Assembly (NCBI GenBank): GCA_964435635.1
Contig: CAYSZU010000001.1
Coordinates: 1 to 64,000 of the forward strand
Length of the DNA: 64,000 nucleotides
Source of the DNA: DAOOOU01 sp964435635
GTDB lineage: Bacteria; Bacillota_I; Bacilli_A; RF39; UBA660
Reading direction: 5' to 3'
In this document: piece after piece, positions 53,481-61,678 of the stretch
Layout of the letters: every line of letters starts with the position of its first letter
Position numbering within the stretch: position 1 is the first letter of the stretch
Position numbers and translations under genes: made by a program
The notes under the pieces: generated by a model
The model's database searches: none
The model's input: only the letters and a program-made list of their open reading frames with translations
Told to the model about the DNA's origin: nothing

Positions 53481-53843
53481 CTAGTTGCCTTCTTTCTTAA
53501 TAATAATCTGACTCTCTACTTCATCAGTTTCAAGACAATATTTTATTTCAATTAATTCCTCACCTATTTCAAAAATTAAATATTTAAACTTTAGTGGCAA
53601 CTCATATTGCTCTTTAATTAATTTGTAATTCATAGACTTTATATCATTTTTCTCTTCAATTGTAAATGAAAATTCATCATTATATCGACAAAAATATTTT
53701 CTTTGAGGATTACAATCGACTAAATAATTTATATTTTCAATAACAAATGTGATAACGAAGTGGTCTTTTTCATAAATAACTTGCGGTTCGCTAATAACTT
53801 GATCACCATTTTTAATTAATGAAAAAGATAATTCTTTGGTCAT
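53481..53843 (-). CDS. DUF1934 (YwiB-like) beta-barrel protein
   Basis: A 120-residue, beta-rich protein. The start MTKELSFSLIKNGDQVISEP and the C-terminal FKYLIFEIGEELIEIKYCLETD segment fit the DUF1934/YwiB family of small calycin-like barrels of unknown function. In Bacillus this gene is followed by argS; here it is followed by a 47-codon fragment and rpoE. Confidence 0.72.
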   Translation of the reverse strand: MTKELSFSLIKNGDQVISEPQVIYEKDHFVITFVIENINYLVDCNPQRKYFCRYNDEFSFTIEEKNDIKSMNYKLIKEQYELPLKFKYLIFEIGEELIEIKYCLETDEVESQIIIKKEGN

Positions 53844-53868
53844 TTTATCACCTCATTTTTTCTAAGAT

Positions 53869-53877
53869 ATTATAGCA
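53869..53877 (-). promoter_or_regulatory. Extended -10 promoter of the DUF1934-rpoE transcript
   Basis: Minus-strand TGCTATAAT (TATAAT at 53874-53869) between the upstream parB terminator and the DUF1934 gene. The -35 is weak, as in several other TGn promoters here. Confidence 0.6.
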
Positions 53878-53928
53878 TAGCCATTTATAATTTGCACTAA
53901 ATTCCGCGCCGTTTTTTAGGTATTTAAA

Positions 53929-53948
53929 AAGCCCACAAATGTGAGCTT
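53929..53948 (-). terminator. Terminator of the mnmE-mnmG-rsmG-parB run
   Basis: An 8-base stem AAGCTCAC / GTGGGCTT (one T-G pair) with a 4-base loop, then TTTTTAAA. The stem starts inside the parB-like stop codon. Confidence 0.78.
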
Positions 53949-55290
53949 ATTTATTAATGTTTATTGTTATTTGATACGATGTTGCTAGATCAGCTTCGTC
54001 TATCGTTATCTTCGTGCCTTTTTCTAAAAGCGATGTAACAACACTACGAACTTCTTTGATTGCCGAACCTAAATTTGCTTGTTGAACTTCTATAATGTTT
54101 GGTTTTAAACTTTCATCCAATTTAGCAATTTCAGTTACCGGGTCAACCGGCGCTATTATTGGTCTTTCCAATTCTGGAGGAATATCGGCTGTTGCTGGAG
54201 TGAAAAACCTGTTTTCAGAGCTTACCTTAGGGCCAGTATCCATTCGATTGAAAAAGCCACTTCCCGCTGCTTCTGGAGTTGAAACCGGTTCAATAAAGCC
54301 GGTGGCGTCATTAATAGTTTCATTACCTATTTTAAATGGAGCATCAAACACTTCAACTGGTGGTGGAGTTAACTCTACGGTTTCAGCTTGGGTTGCTTGT
54401 TCACTAAAATCCGCGTTGAAATCAAAAAATTTATTGTTTAAAGGCTTCTCTTCCTTAACTTCCCCAGTATTTAAAGGATTAACCGCCACAAATGGTTGAT
54501 CAAATGGTTGCGGAACCGTTGGTAATGATTCACTATGTTCAGTCATTAAGCTTTCTGGCATCATCATGCTTTCAGCACTCGGCCTAATCTCAGGAGCATT
54601 TAAATCCATAGCTGTATTCCGAATATTATTTATATTTATTTGGCCATTAGTGGTTGGCGCCTCTTCAATTTCTTCAGCAACATATCCACCATTAACTTTT
54701 TTTAATTCCATATCAAGTTGTCTGACAGTCATTCTTTCATTAATTACTCGATCAAGCCATTCTATTTGTTCATCTTTATTAGAAAGAGTTAGTAAAGCTC
54801 GAGCGTGACGCTCAGATATTTTTCCTTCTAATAATGATTGCTGAACTTTATCATCAAGGTTTAATAAACGTAATTTATTAGCGACTGATGATTGAGATAA
54901 TCCCATTCTTTTAGCTAGCTGATCTTGATTTAAATATCCTTTATCAAGTAAGTTTTTATATGATCTAGCTTCTTCAATTGGGGTTAAATCTTTCCGTTGA
55001 ACGTTTTCAACTAAAGCTATTTCAGCACTCGTATTATCATCAATATTAGAAATAACAGCAGGGACAGTTGTTAATCCAGCCATTGTTGCAGCTTTAAATC
55101 TTCGCTCCCCAGCGATTATCTCGAACTTGTCACCAAGCTTTCTTAAAACTAGTGGTTGAATTATTCCATGCTCTTTGATTGAATCAGAAAGCTCTTTCAA
55201 CCCTTGTTCATCAAATGATAAACGCGGTTGAAATCGATTTGGAATTATATCCTCAAGATGGACTTGAAGAATCTCAGATTCTATTTTCAT
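53947..55290 (-). CDS. ParB/Noc-family protein with long low-complexity linker
   Basis: A 447-residue protein. The first 200 or so residues are a ParB domain: GERRFKAATMAG and ENVQRKDLTPIEEA for CTP binding, and the HTH LNQDQLAKRMGLSQSSVANKLRLL. Residues about 205-390 are Pro/Glu/Thr/Asn-rich, low complexity and probably disordered. The last 50 residues resemble a short dimerisation tail. It sits at the noc locus next to rsmG, yet lacks the amphipathic N-terminal membrane-binding helix of Bacillus Noc. It may be a Noc relative with altered anchoring or a second ParB. Confidence 0.85.
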   Translation of the reverse strand: MKIESEILQVHLEDIIPNRFQPRLSFDEQGLKELSDSIKEHGIIQPLVLRKLGDKFEIIAGERRFKAATMAGLTTVPAVISNIDDNTSAEIALVENVQRKDLTPIEEARSYKNLLDKGYLNQDQLAKRMGLSQSSVANKLRLLNLDDKVQQSLLEGKISERHARALLTLSNKDEQIEWLDRVINERMTVRQLDMELKKVNGGYVAEEIEEAPTTNGQININNIRNTAMDLNAPEIRPSAESMMMPESLMTEHSESLPTVPQPFDQPFVAVNPLNTGEVKEEKPLNNKFFDFNADFSEQATQAETVELTPPPVEVFDAPFKIGNETINDATGFIEPVSTPEAAGSGFFNRMDTGPKVSSENRFFTPATADIPPELERPIIAPVDPVTEIAKLDESLKPNIIEVQQANLGSAIKEVRSVVTSLLEKGTKITIDEADLATSYQITININK

Positions 55291-55344
55291 GTTCGTGTCC
55301 CCTTTTAATTCTTTTCTATTCTATTTAATATTAACCTATATTTA

Positions 55345-56064
55345 TTATTTTTTCAATGAATTTTTGATTATTTTATCGTATCTTCTTGGATATATCTTAT
55401 TTGTTACTTTCTTTTTATGCACTTTAATCAACATTCGCTGGCTTTCTTCAAAAGGTAAGATATATTCTATTTTTTCTTCGACTAGACCGCCAAGTTCTTT
55501 TATAGCAAACTTGCCTTGTTCAAAATCTTCCTCATTTTTGCCTTTCATTGCGACAAAATAACCGCCTACTTTAACAAAAGGAATTGATAACTCTGCCAAA
55601 ATGTTTAACGGAGCAACTGCTCGAGCGGTAACAAAGTCAAAGGCTTCTCGCTTCTCAGAACAATAATCCTCGGCTCTTTTGTTAACTACTTCTAAATCAG
55701 ATAATTGAAGTAAAGAACTAACTTCACGAAGAAAACTGGCTTTTTTGCCATTTGGTTCTAAGAGAGTGACTTTTAATTCTGGAAATATTATTTTGATTAC
55801 TATTCCTGGAAAACCTGCCCCACTACCTATATCAAGAAGACTGGTAATTTGATCAGAATTTAAAGCCTTGATCAAGCAAAGTGAATCATAAAAATGTTTT
55901 AAAAAAACTTGGTTATAATCTTTTATGCTAGTTAAGTTAGTAATTTGATTGACGGCAATTAAGTGTTTCGCATACTTATCAAATTTTAGATATTGCTCTT
56001 GATTTAAATCAATCCCAAGGTTTTTAACGGCTGATATAAACTCTTCTTTATTCATTCTTTCCAT
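55345..56064 (-). CDS. rsmG: 16S rRNA (guanine-N7) methyltransferase
   Basis: A 239-residue SAM-dependent enzyme that modifies a 16S rRNA guanine (G527 in E. coli numbering). The LLDIGSGAGFPGIVIKI motif and DFVTARAVAPLNILAELSIPFVKVGG block are typical of RsmG/GidB. It overlaps the mnmG end by 17 bases; the ATG at 56055 is an alternative start. Confidence 0.95.
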   Translation of the reverse strand: MERMNKEEFISAVKNLGIDLNQEQYLKFDKYAKHLIAVNQITNLTSIKDYNQVFLKHFYDSLCLIKALNSDQITSLLDIGSGAGFPGIVIKIIFPELKVTLLEPNGKKASFLREVSSLLQLSDLEVVNKRAEDYCSEKREAFDFVTARAVAPLNILAELSIPFVKVGGYFVAMKGKNEEDFEQGKFAIKELGGLVEEKIEYILPFEESQRMLIKVHKKKVTNKIYPRRYDKIIKNSLKK

Positions 56065-57925
56065 ATTCCTTTCGCAGATAAACTGCCAAGATTGCTAGAT
56101 CTGAAGGATTTATTCCGCTTATCCTTCCGGCTTGAGCAAGCGTCTTTGGGCTTACTTGTTTAAGCTTTTGGCGTGCTTCATTAGCAATGTTTTTTACTTT
56201 ATCATAATTAATATCATACGGAATTTCTTTTCCTTCTAGATTCAATAACTTTGCAACTTCTTGATATGACTTTTTGATATAACCTTCGTATTTAATAAGG
56301 ATTTCAACAATACTTAATATTTCCTTATCATACTTTAGTGGCACAATACTATCTAGGAATGTTATTGATATTTCTGGTCGTTTTAAAAGAGCCGAAAATT
56401 TAAGGCCGTTTTCAGGAAGCGGAATTCCTTCCTTTTGAAATAGTTGTTTTTCTTTTGCTGTAATAGATATTTTTATTTTTGCTAGTTCTTCAATTAGACT
56501 AGCTATTTGTTTTTCTTTTTCTAATAATTGTTGATATTTTTGTTCGCTTATTAGACCTACTTCATAACCTTTTTTTCTTAGTCTTAAGTCGGCGTTATCA
56601 TGCCTCAATATTAATCTAAACTCAGCCCGAGAAGTTAGCATTCGATAAGGTTCGCTAGTTCCTTTTGTAACTAAATCATCTATTAAAACGCCAATATAAG
56701 CGTCACTTCTTTTTAAAATTAATGGTTCCTGCTTTTCGATTTTCAATGTAGCGTTTATACCGGCCATTAATCCTTGGGCAGCGGCCTCTTCATAGCCGCT
56801 TGTCCCATTAATTTGACCAGCGGTGAATAAGTTAGAGATTAATTTCGTTTCTAAACTCGGGAATATCTGTAACGGATTAATCGCGTCATATTCAATGGCA
56901 TAAGCGTTTTTAGTAATAATCGCCTTCTCTAACCCATTTAAACTATGAACCATTTGTTCTTGAATAGCAACTGGCATACTTGTTGAAAAACCTTGGAGAT
57001 ACCATTCATCATAATAGATACTTTCAGGTTCTAAAAATAGTTGGTGGCGCTCTTTATCACTAAAACGGACTATCTTGTCTTCAATAGATGGACAATAACG
57101 TGGTCCTACCCCCTCAACAAAACCACCATACATGCTTGATTGAGTTAAGTTATCTTTAATAATTTTATGGGTTGAATCGTTTGTATATAGCAAATAACAT
57201 TTTTGTTGTTCCTTAATATCATATTGTGGTTTACTATCAAAACTGAAGGTGTAATATACTCGGTCTCCTTCTTCAACAATTAGTTTACTAAAGTCTATGC
57301 TGCTCGCCTTAATTCTTGGCGGGGTACCAGTTTTAAGCCGTTGAATTATAAAACCTTGTTTTTTTAGATTGTCACTTAAATAATTAGATCTTTCTTCTCC
57401 GTGAGGACCACCATCAATTTTAGAATTTCCAACTAAAATACTACTTTTTAGATAAGTCCCGGTTGTTAAAATCGTACATTGACTTGTAATTGTCTCACCA
57501 CTATTTAAACAAACCCCTCCAACGTTTTTTTCCTTAATAATTAAATCTTCGACTGTTCCTTCAATAATATTCAAATTTTTTAGTTTAGCCAGAGCTTCCT
57601 TCATCTTTTTTGGATAAACTACTTTATCAGCCTGTGCTCTTAAGGAACGAACAGCTGGTCCTTTTGCATTATTTAACATCTTTATTTGAAAATGAGCAGC
57701 ATCTGCTATTTTGCCCAATATTCCACCTAAAGCATCAATTTCTCTTACAATTATTCCTTTTGCAGTTCCACCAATTGAAGGATTACAAGGCATATCTGCT
57801 ATATTATTTATATTGGTTGTTATTAGAGCAACCTTATATCCTTTTTGGGCTGTAGCATAGGCTGCTTCACAGCCAGCGTGGCCACCACCAACAACGATAA
57901 TATCATAGTTCATCATATCACTCAT
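56048..57925 (-). CDS. mnmG: tRNA uridine 5-carboxymethylaminomethyl modification enzyme MnmG (GidA)
   Basis: A 625-residue FAD-dependent partner of MnmE in modifying wobble U34. The FAD-binding GGGHAGCEAAYA, the CNPSIGGTAKG motif and GTSGYEEAAAQGLMAGINA are characteristic. It overlaps mnmE by 4 bases (ATGA). Alternative starts lie 3 or 4 codons downstream. Length matches the family. Confidence 0.97.
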   Translation of the reverse strand: MSDMMNYDIIVVGGGHAGCEAAYATAQKGYKVALITTNINNIADMPCNPSIGGTAKGIIVREIDALGGILGKIADAAHFQIKMLNNAKGPAVRSLRAQADKVVYPKKMKEALAKLKNLNIIEGTVEDLIIKEKNVGGVCLNSGETITSQCTILTTGTYLKSSILVGNSKIDGGPHGEERSNYLSDNLKKQGFIIQRLKTGTPPRIKASSIDFSKLIVEEGDRVYYTFSFDSKPQYDIKEQQKCYLLYTNDSTHKIIKDNLTQSSMYGGFVEGVGPRYCPSIEDKIVRFSDKERHQLFLEPESIYYDEWYLQGFSTSMPVAIQEQMVHSLNGLEKAIITKNAYAIEYDAINPLQIFPSLETKLISNLFTAGQINGTSGYEEAAAQGLMAGINATLKIEKQEPLILKRSDAYIGVLIDDLVTKGTSEPYRMLTSRAEFRLILRHDNADLRLRKKGYEVGLISEQKYQQLLEKEKQIASLIEELAKIKISITAKEKQLFQKEGIPLPENGLKFSALLKRPEISITFLDSIVPLKYDKEILSIVEILIKYEGYIKKSYQEVAKLLNLEGKEIPYDINYDKVKNIANEARQKLKQVSPKTLAQAGRISGINPSDLAILAVYLRKEYGKNE

Positions 57926-59280
57926 TTTCCTAAGCAGAACTTGCTAAATATTGTATCAATTAAGTCATCACGATATGTCTGACCAATTATTTCGCCTAGA
58001 TAATCCCAACAACTTTTAATATCAATTGCTAGGATATCAATTGGCGAATTTAATTCGATTTGGTCAAGACAAGCCTCTATTTGGTTTGTGGCTAGTTTGA
58101 TTAGTGCAATCTGACGACTGTTAGAAAGATATGTTGGATTCTTTTGTTTAATTTTATCTAAATTAAATACGCTAACAATCTTTTCTTTTAACTCTATTAA
58201 ACCCTCAGCTGTGACCGTGTTACCAAATATTATCGGCATGTTATTAAGGTCTTCTAATTCAAGTTTAGTTGAAAGGTCGGTTTTGTTGATAAATAGTATT
58301 TTTTCTTTTGAGCTAATTAACTTAATTAATTTGTTATCTTCAGCCGTTAATTTTTCACTATTATTTAAAACTAAGAGAACCAAGTCTGCTTCGTCAATTG
58401 CCTTTAAGCTTTTTTTAATCCCAATTTTTTCAATAATATCTTTAGTTGGTCTAATACCCGCGGTATCAATAAGATTGATTTTAATTCCTTGCAAAACAAA
58501 ACTAGCCTCAACAATGTCTCTTGTTGTTCCAGGTATTTTAGTAACAATTGCCTTTTCCTCATTAACTAAAGCATTTAACAAACTGCTTTTGCCAACGTTT
58601 GGTCGACCAACCAAAGCGATATTTATACCGTTTTTTATTATCTTGCCGTTCTGAGTTTCCGCTGTTAATATTTCCAGTTCTTTTTTAATAGCAATCAGCT
58701 TTGGTTTTAAAGCCACTGTTGTCATCTGTTCAATATCGTTGTATTCTGGATAATCTATGTTTACTTCGATATTTGCTAAAAGCTCACCTATTTTATCTCG
58801 TAATGCTTTTATTTTGTTTGATAGTTGCCCAGTTATTTGATTAATTGCTAAATCGCGCGCAAGATCAGTTTCAGAAGCAATCATATCACTAACCGCTTCA
58901 GCTTCTATTAAATCAATTCGACCGTTTAAAAATGCTCTTTTGGTAAACTCGCCGGGTTCAGCAATTTGACAGCCCCCTTTTATTAAAATTTCCATTATCT
59001 TGTTTGTACAAGAAATACCGCCGTGGCAGTTTATTTCAACAATATCTTCCGTAGTAAATGACTTAGGGCTTCTCATTATCATTACTAACACTTCATCAAT
59101 AATCTTCTTGTTTTCATCTACAATATGGCCATAATGAATTGTATGACTTGATGCTTTTTGTAAATTTGTTCCATCAAAAATTCTAGCAACTATTTCTATT
59201 GCCGCCGGACCACTTAAACGAATAATTGAGATGGCCCCTACTCCCAAAGAAGTTGAGATGGCCCCAATTGTTGTTTCCAT
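57922..59280 (-). CDS. mnmE: tRNA modification GTPase MnmE
   Basis: A 452-residue GTPase with the N-terminal tetrahydrofolate-binding domain (METTIGAISTSLGVGAISII), the G domain (GRPNVGKSSLLNAL, DTAGIR, NKTD) inserted in a helical domain, and the C-terminal FCLGK motif. It acts with MnmG. GGAGG precedes the ATG, and a TGCTATAAT promoter lies at 59301-59309. Confidence 0.97.
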   Translation of the reverse strand: METTIGAISTSLGVGAISIIRLSGPAAIEIVARIFDGTNLQKASSHTIHYGHIVDENKKIIDEVLVMIMRSPKSFTTEDIVEINCHGGISCTNKIMEILIKGGCQIAEPGEFTKRAFLNGRIDLIEAEAVSDMIASETDLARDLAINQITGQLSNKIKALRDKIGELLANIEVNIDYPEYNDIEQMTTVALKPKLIAIKKELEILTAETQNGKIIKNGINIALVGRPNVGKSSLLNALVNEEKAIVTKIPGTTRDIVEASFVLQGIKINLIDTAGIRPTKDIIEKIGIKKSLKAIDEADLVLLVLNNSEKLTAEDNKLIKLISSKEKILFINKTDLSTKLELEDLNNMPIIFGNTVTAEGLIELKEKIVSVFNLDKIKQKNPTYLSNSRQIALIKLATNQIEACLDQIELNSPIDILAIDIKSCWDYLGEIIGQTYRDDLIDTIFSKFCLGK

Positions 59281-59300
59281 AAATTGCCTCCTTCGCCCGT

Positions 59301-59309
59301 ATTATAGCA
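59301..59309 (-). promoter_or_regulatory. Extended -10 promoter of mnmE
   Basis: Minus-strand TGCTATAAT (TATAAT at 59306-59301), 20 bases before the mnmE ATG; the -35 is weak (TTTTAT). Confidence 0.6.
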
Positions 59310-59331
59310 TAAATTTTTTTTAATAAAATTA

Positions 59332-59349
59332 AAAAGCCTTTCGGCTTTT
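59332..59349 (-). terminator. Terminator of rnpA-yidC-jag
   Basis: A 7-base stem AAAAGCC / GGCTTTT closed by a GAAA tetraloop on the minus strand, followed by TTTTTAATTTT. The stem begins inside the jag stop codon. Confidence 0.83.
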
Positions 59350-59950
59350 ATTCTTCATTTGGTTTAATAACAATGTGCCTGTTTGGCTCTTCGCCTTCGC
59401 TTGTTGAAGTGATTCCCTTAAATTCACTTAAAATATTATGAGCGATTCTTCTTTCATAAGAGTTCATATTGTCCATATGAATTTCTTTTTTAGTCTTCTG
59501 AACTTCAATTGCTAGGTTCTTAGCAAGTCTTTCAAGGTGTCCTTTTTGTTTATCTTTGTAATTTTCAACATCTAGTAAAATATAAGGATAAAGTCCTATT
59601 TTAGCGTATATATATTGTCTAACAACATTTTGGATAGAACTAAGTGTTTGACCATTTTTACCAATTAAAATAGCATTATTATTAGAATATAATTTAATAT
59701 TAATTTGGCCTTCTCTAATTTGACTTTCAAAAGTCGGCTCTTCAATATTCATATTAATTAATAATTCCTGCAAAAAAACTTTTATTTCTTGGCAGATATC
59801 ACTTATTTCATAAACATAACCTTTTAAGTTATTAGATTTAAACAGACCGCCTTTTTGTTCAACATATTTTACTAAGTATTCTTTTTCAGCTAAAGCAATC
59901 TTTCCTTTTATTTCTTCTTTTGTCTTTCCTTCAAATTCTTGATATTTCAT
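59348..59950 (-). CDS. jag: RNA-binding protein Jag (KhpB)
   Basis: A 200-residue protein with an N-terminal Jag domain (FEGKTKEEIKGKIALAEKE), a KH-like domain (INIKLYSNNNAILIGKNGQTL) and a C-terminal R3H domain (MNSYERRIAHNILSEFKG). It binds RNA and is linked to elongation and division in Firmicutes. It overlaps yidC by 4 bases, the conserved order. Confidence 0.95.
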   Translation of the reverse strand: MKYQEFEGKTKEEIKGKIALAEKEYLVKYVEQKGGLFKSNNLKGYVYEISDICQEIKVFLQELLINMNIEEPTFESQIREGQINIKLYSNNNAILIGKNGQTLSSIQNVVRQYIYAKIGLYPYILLDVENYKDKQKGHLERLAKNLAIEVQKTKKEIHMDNMNSYERRIAHNILSEFKGITSTSEGEEPNRHIVIKPNEE

Positions 59951-60885
59951 TTTTGATTCCTCTTTTCGCTAAGTTTTTTTATAACTATATTTTGAACGAC
60001 CGCAAAAACATTAGTTACAATCCAATATAAGGCAATTGCCGTTGGTAAACTTAATGAAGCAATACTTATGAAAACTATCATAAATTTTATCATAAATTGC
60101 ATTTGTTTATTTGTTTCACCAACAGTTTGGCTACTCATAGAATTTCTAAAAGCAAAATAGGTACTAACTGCAATTAATAGAATTAAAGCAATATAAATAT
60201 AATTTTGATTACTAATTCCAACCCAAGGTGTCATACCTAATTTCATTCCTAAAAACGAACCTTGAAAGATTGCTGGTGAACGATTAATTGCCTCTAAGAA
60301 AGCAAAGAATAAAGGTAATTGAATTAGAGATAATAGACATCCCGAAACAGGGTTAATTTTATATTTCTTATAAACTAGCATTGTTTCCTGACTTTTAGCC
60401 ATCATCGATTCATTATCAGTTTTTCCTTTATATTTTTTTTCAATCTTTTTTATTTCTGGTTGGGCTTTATTCATTAATTCTGATTGCAAAGCTGTTTTCT
60501 TAGATATCGGTAACATTACTAATCTAATTGCTAAACCAACTAACATAACAGCAACACCCATATTTTTAACAAAATAACCAAGTTTTAAGATTATAAATGA
60601 TAACGGTTTTACAAAAACATCCCAAAGATCACTAAATTCATTCTTACTTAAAGAGTAGTCTCGACAATATGGTAATTTATTTAATTTAATTGTTAACTGG
60701 TCTTCGTTGGCTTTATATAAATCATATAAACTACCATTGGCTGGCTTACAAATAATATTAGCCGTTAAAGTCTGACCTGTTTCAGAATAAACTACGTTTT
60801 TGCCGTCTTTTTGGACATACTTTGTACAACCGGATAATGTGATAATCATTATTAATAGAATTAAAATTTTAAGCTTATTATTCAT
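59947..60885 (-). CDS. yidC: Membrane protein insertase YidC (SpoIIIJ/OxaA)
   Basis: A 312-residue lipoprotein insertase. It has a signal sequence with lipobox LSGC (Cys about residue 20), then five hydrophobic segments. The conserved hydrophilic-groove Arg is in MVGLAIRLVMLPISKKTALQ. It inserts membrane proteins with or without SecYEG. Its ATG overlaps the rnpA stop by one base (TAATG). Confidence 0.95.
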   Translation of the reverse strand: MNNKLKILILLIMIITLSGCTKYVQKDGKNVVYSETGQTLTANIICKPANGSLYDLYKANEDQLTIKLNKLPYCRDYSLSKNEFSDLWDVFVKPLSFIILKLGYFVKNMGVAVMLVGLAIRLVMLPISKKTALQSELMNKAQPEIKKIEKKYKGKTDNESMMAKSQETMLVYKKYKINPVSGCLLSLIQLPLFFAFLEAINRSPAIFQGSFLGMKLGMTPWVGISNQNYIYIALILLIAVSTYFAFRNSMSSQTVGETNKQMQFMIKFMIVFISIASLSLPTAIALYWIVTNVFAVVQNIVIKKLSEKRNQK

Positions 60886-61223
60886 TATTTATCCCTCTTA
60901 TTAAGCAACGCAATTACTTGATCTTTTAGAAATTCAAATGAATTGTTTTTTGCTTCTTTCCTTATCATTATAATATAATCTTGGTTATTTTGAAATAAGT
61001 TTTTTGTTTCGTCTAGAATTAAGCGGGTAATTCTTTTATATTTATTTCTTTCAACAGCATTTCCGAACTTAGTACTAATAGCAATTCCAAAGTTTGGTTT
61101 ATCGGTTGTTGTATCTTCCTTAATAATTTTATACATAGCGAAATATTTATTAGTTATAACATCATTGTTTCTAATAATTTCATTAAATCTTCTTTTATCT
61201 TTGACAATTTCTTTTTTTTTCAA
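60885..61223 (-). CDS. rnpA: Ribonuclease P protein component, TTG start
   Basis: A 112-residue RNase P protein with the RNR-like basic motif FGNAVERNKYKRITRLILDE. The start codon is TTG at 61223, 7 bases after a strong AAAGGAGG, and is followed by an A-rich start (AAA AAA AAA). The ribozyme RNA is not in the window. It follows rpmH, but a terminator hairpin intervenes. Confidence 0.94.
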   Translation of the reverse strand: MKKKEIVKDKRRFNEIIRNNDVITNKYFAMYKIIKEDTTTDKPNFGIAISTKFGNAVERNKYKRITRLILDETKNLFQNNQDYIIMIRKEAKNNSFEFLKDQVIALLNKRDK

Positions 61224-61247
61224 AGGATAACCTCCTTTATAGAATAA

Positions 61248-61266
61248 AAACCACGATCCGTGGTTT
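61248..61266 (-). terminator. Terminator between rpmH and rnpA
   Basis: An 8-base perfect stem AAACCACG / CGTGGTTT with a 3-base loop followed by TTATTC. It starts inside the rpmH stop codon and should give excess rpmH mRNA over rnpA. Confidence 0.72.
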
Positions 61267-61387
61267 ATTTACTTAATTTTGCGCGTCCTTTTTTTCTTCT
61301 TGATTTTAAAATATTTGTTAATTTTCTAGCAAAAAATCCATGTTTTTTTGCCTTTTTTCGATTATTTGGTTGAAATGTTCTTTTCAT
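61265..61387 (-). CDS. rpmH: 50S ribosomal protein L34
   Basis: A 40-residue protein starting [18 protein letters not shown], the L34 signature, and ending [11 protein letters not shown]. It is a few residues shorter than the usual 44. It is the first leftward gene from oriC, as in most bacteria, with GGAGG upstream. Confidence 0.96.
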   Translation of the reverse strand: MKRTFQPNNRKKAKKHGFFARKLTNILKSRRKKGRAKLSK

Positions 61388-61419
61388 TCTTGCACCTCCA
61401 GACCTAATTAAGCGCTCTT

Positions 61420-61449
61420 ATTATAATATTATCTTCCTATTAAAGTCAA
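61420..61449 (-). promoter_or_regulatory. Promoter of rpmH
   Basis: Minus-strand TTGACT (61449-61444), an 18-base spacer and TATAAT (61425-61420), 33 bases before the rpmH ATG. Confidence 0.7.
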
Positions 61450-61650
61450 TATTTAATCGTTATAAACATCAGATTGTTGATATGTTGATAATATTTTATT
61501 AACTGTGAATTAAAATATGTTAATAGTGTTGATAAATTGTTTATTTTAAGTTATTATAACGAACAAGCGTGTGGACAACTTTGTTAATAGGTTGTTCACA
61601 ACTTTAATTAGAAGTTTTGCTCTTTAATTTTTTGCACAGTTGAGATAAAA
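61450..61650. other. oriC: Chromosomal replication origin region with DnaA-box-like sites
   Basis: The rpmH-dnaA spacer is very AT-rich and holds several 9-mers one mismatch from TTATNCACA: reverse-strand TTATCAACA at 61483-61491 and 61527-61535, TAATTCACA at 61504-61512, TTGTCCACA at 61570-61578; forward TTGTTCACA at 61592-61600 and TTTTGCACA at 61630-61638. Gene polarity switches exactly here. None is a perfect consensus box, which is common in AT-rich genomes. Confidence 0.8.
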
Positions 61651-61651
61651 T
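61623..61651 (+). promoter_or_regulatory. Candidate dnaA promoter
   Basis: TTTAAT (61623-61628), a 17-base spacer and TAAAAT (61646-61651). The spacer contains the DnaA-box-like TTTTGCACA, which would allow autoregulation by DnaA. Confidence 0.4.
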
Positions 61652-61678
61652 AAAAGCACTTAGTGGTACGATCGTGGG

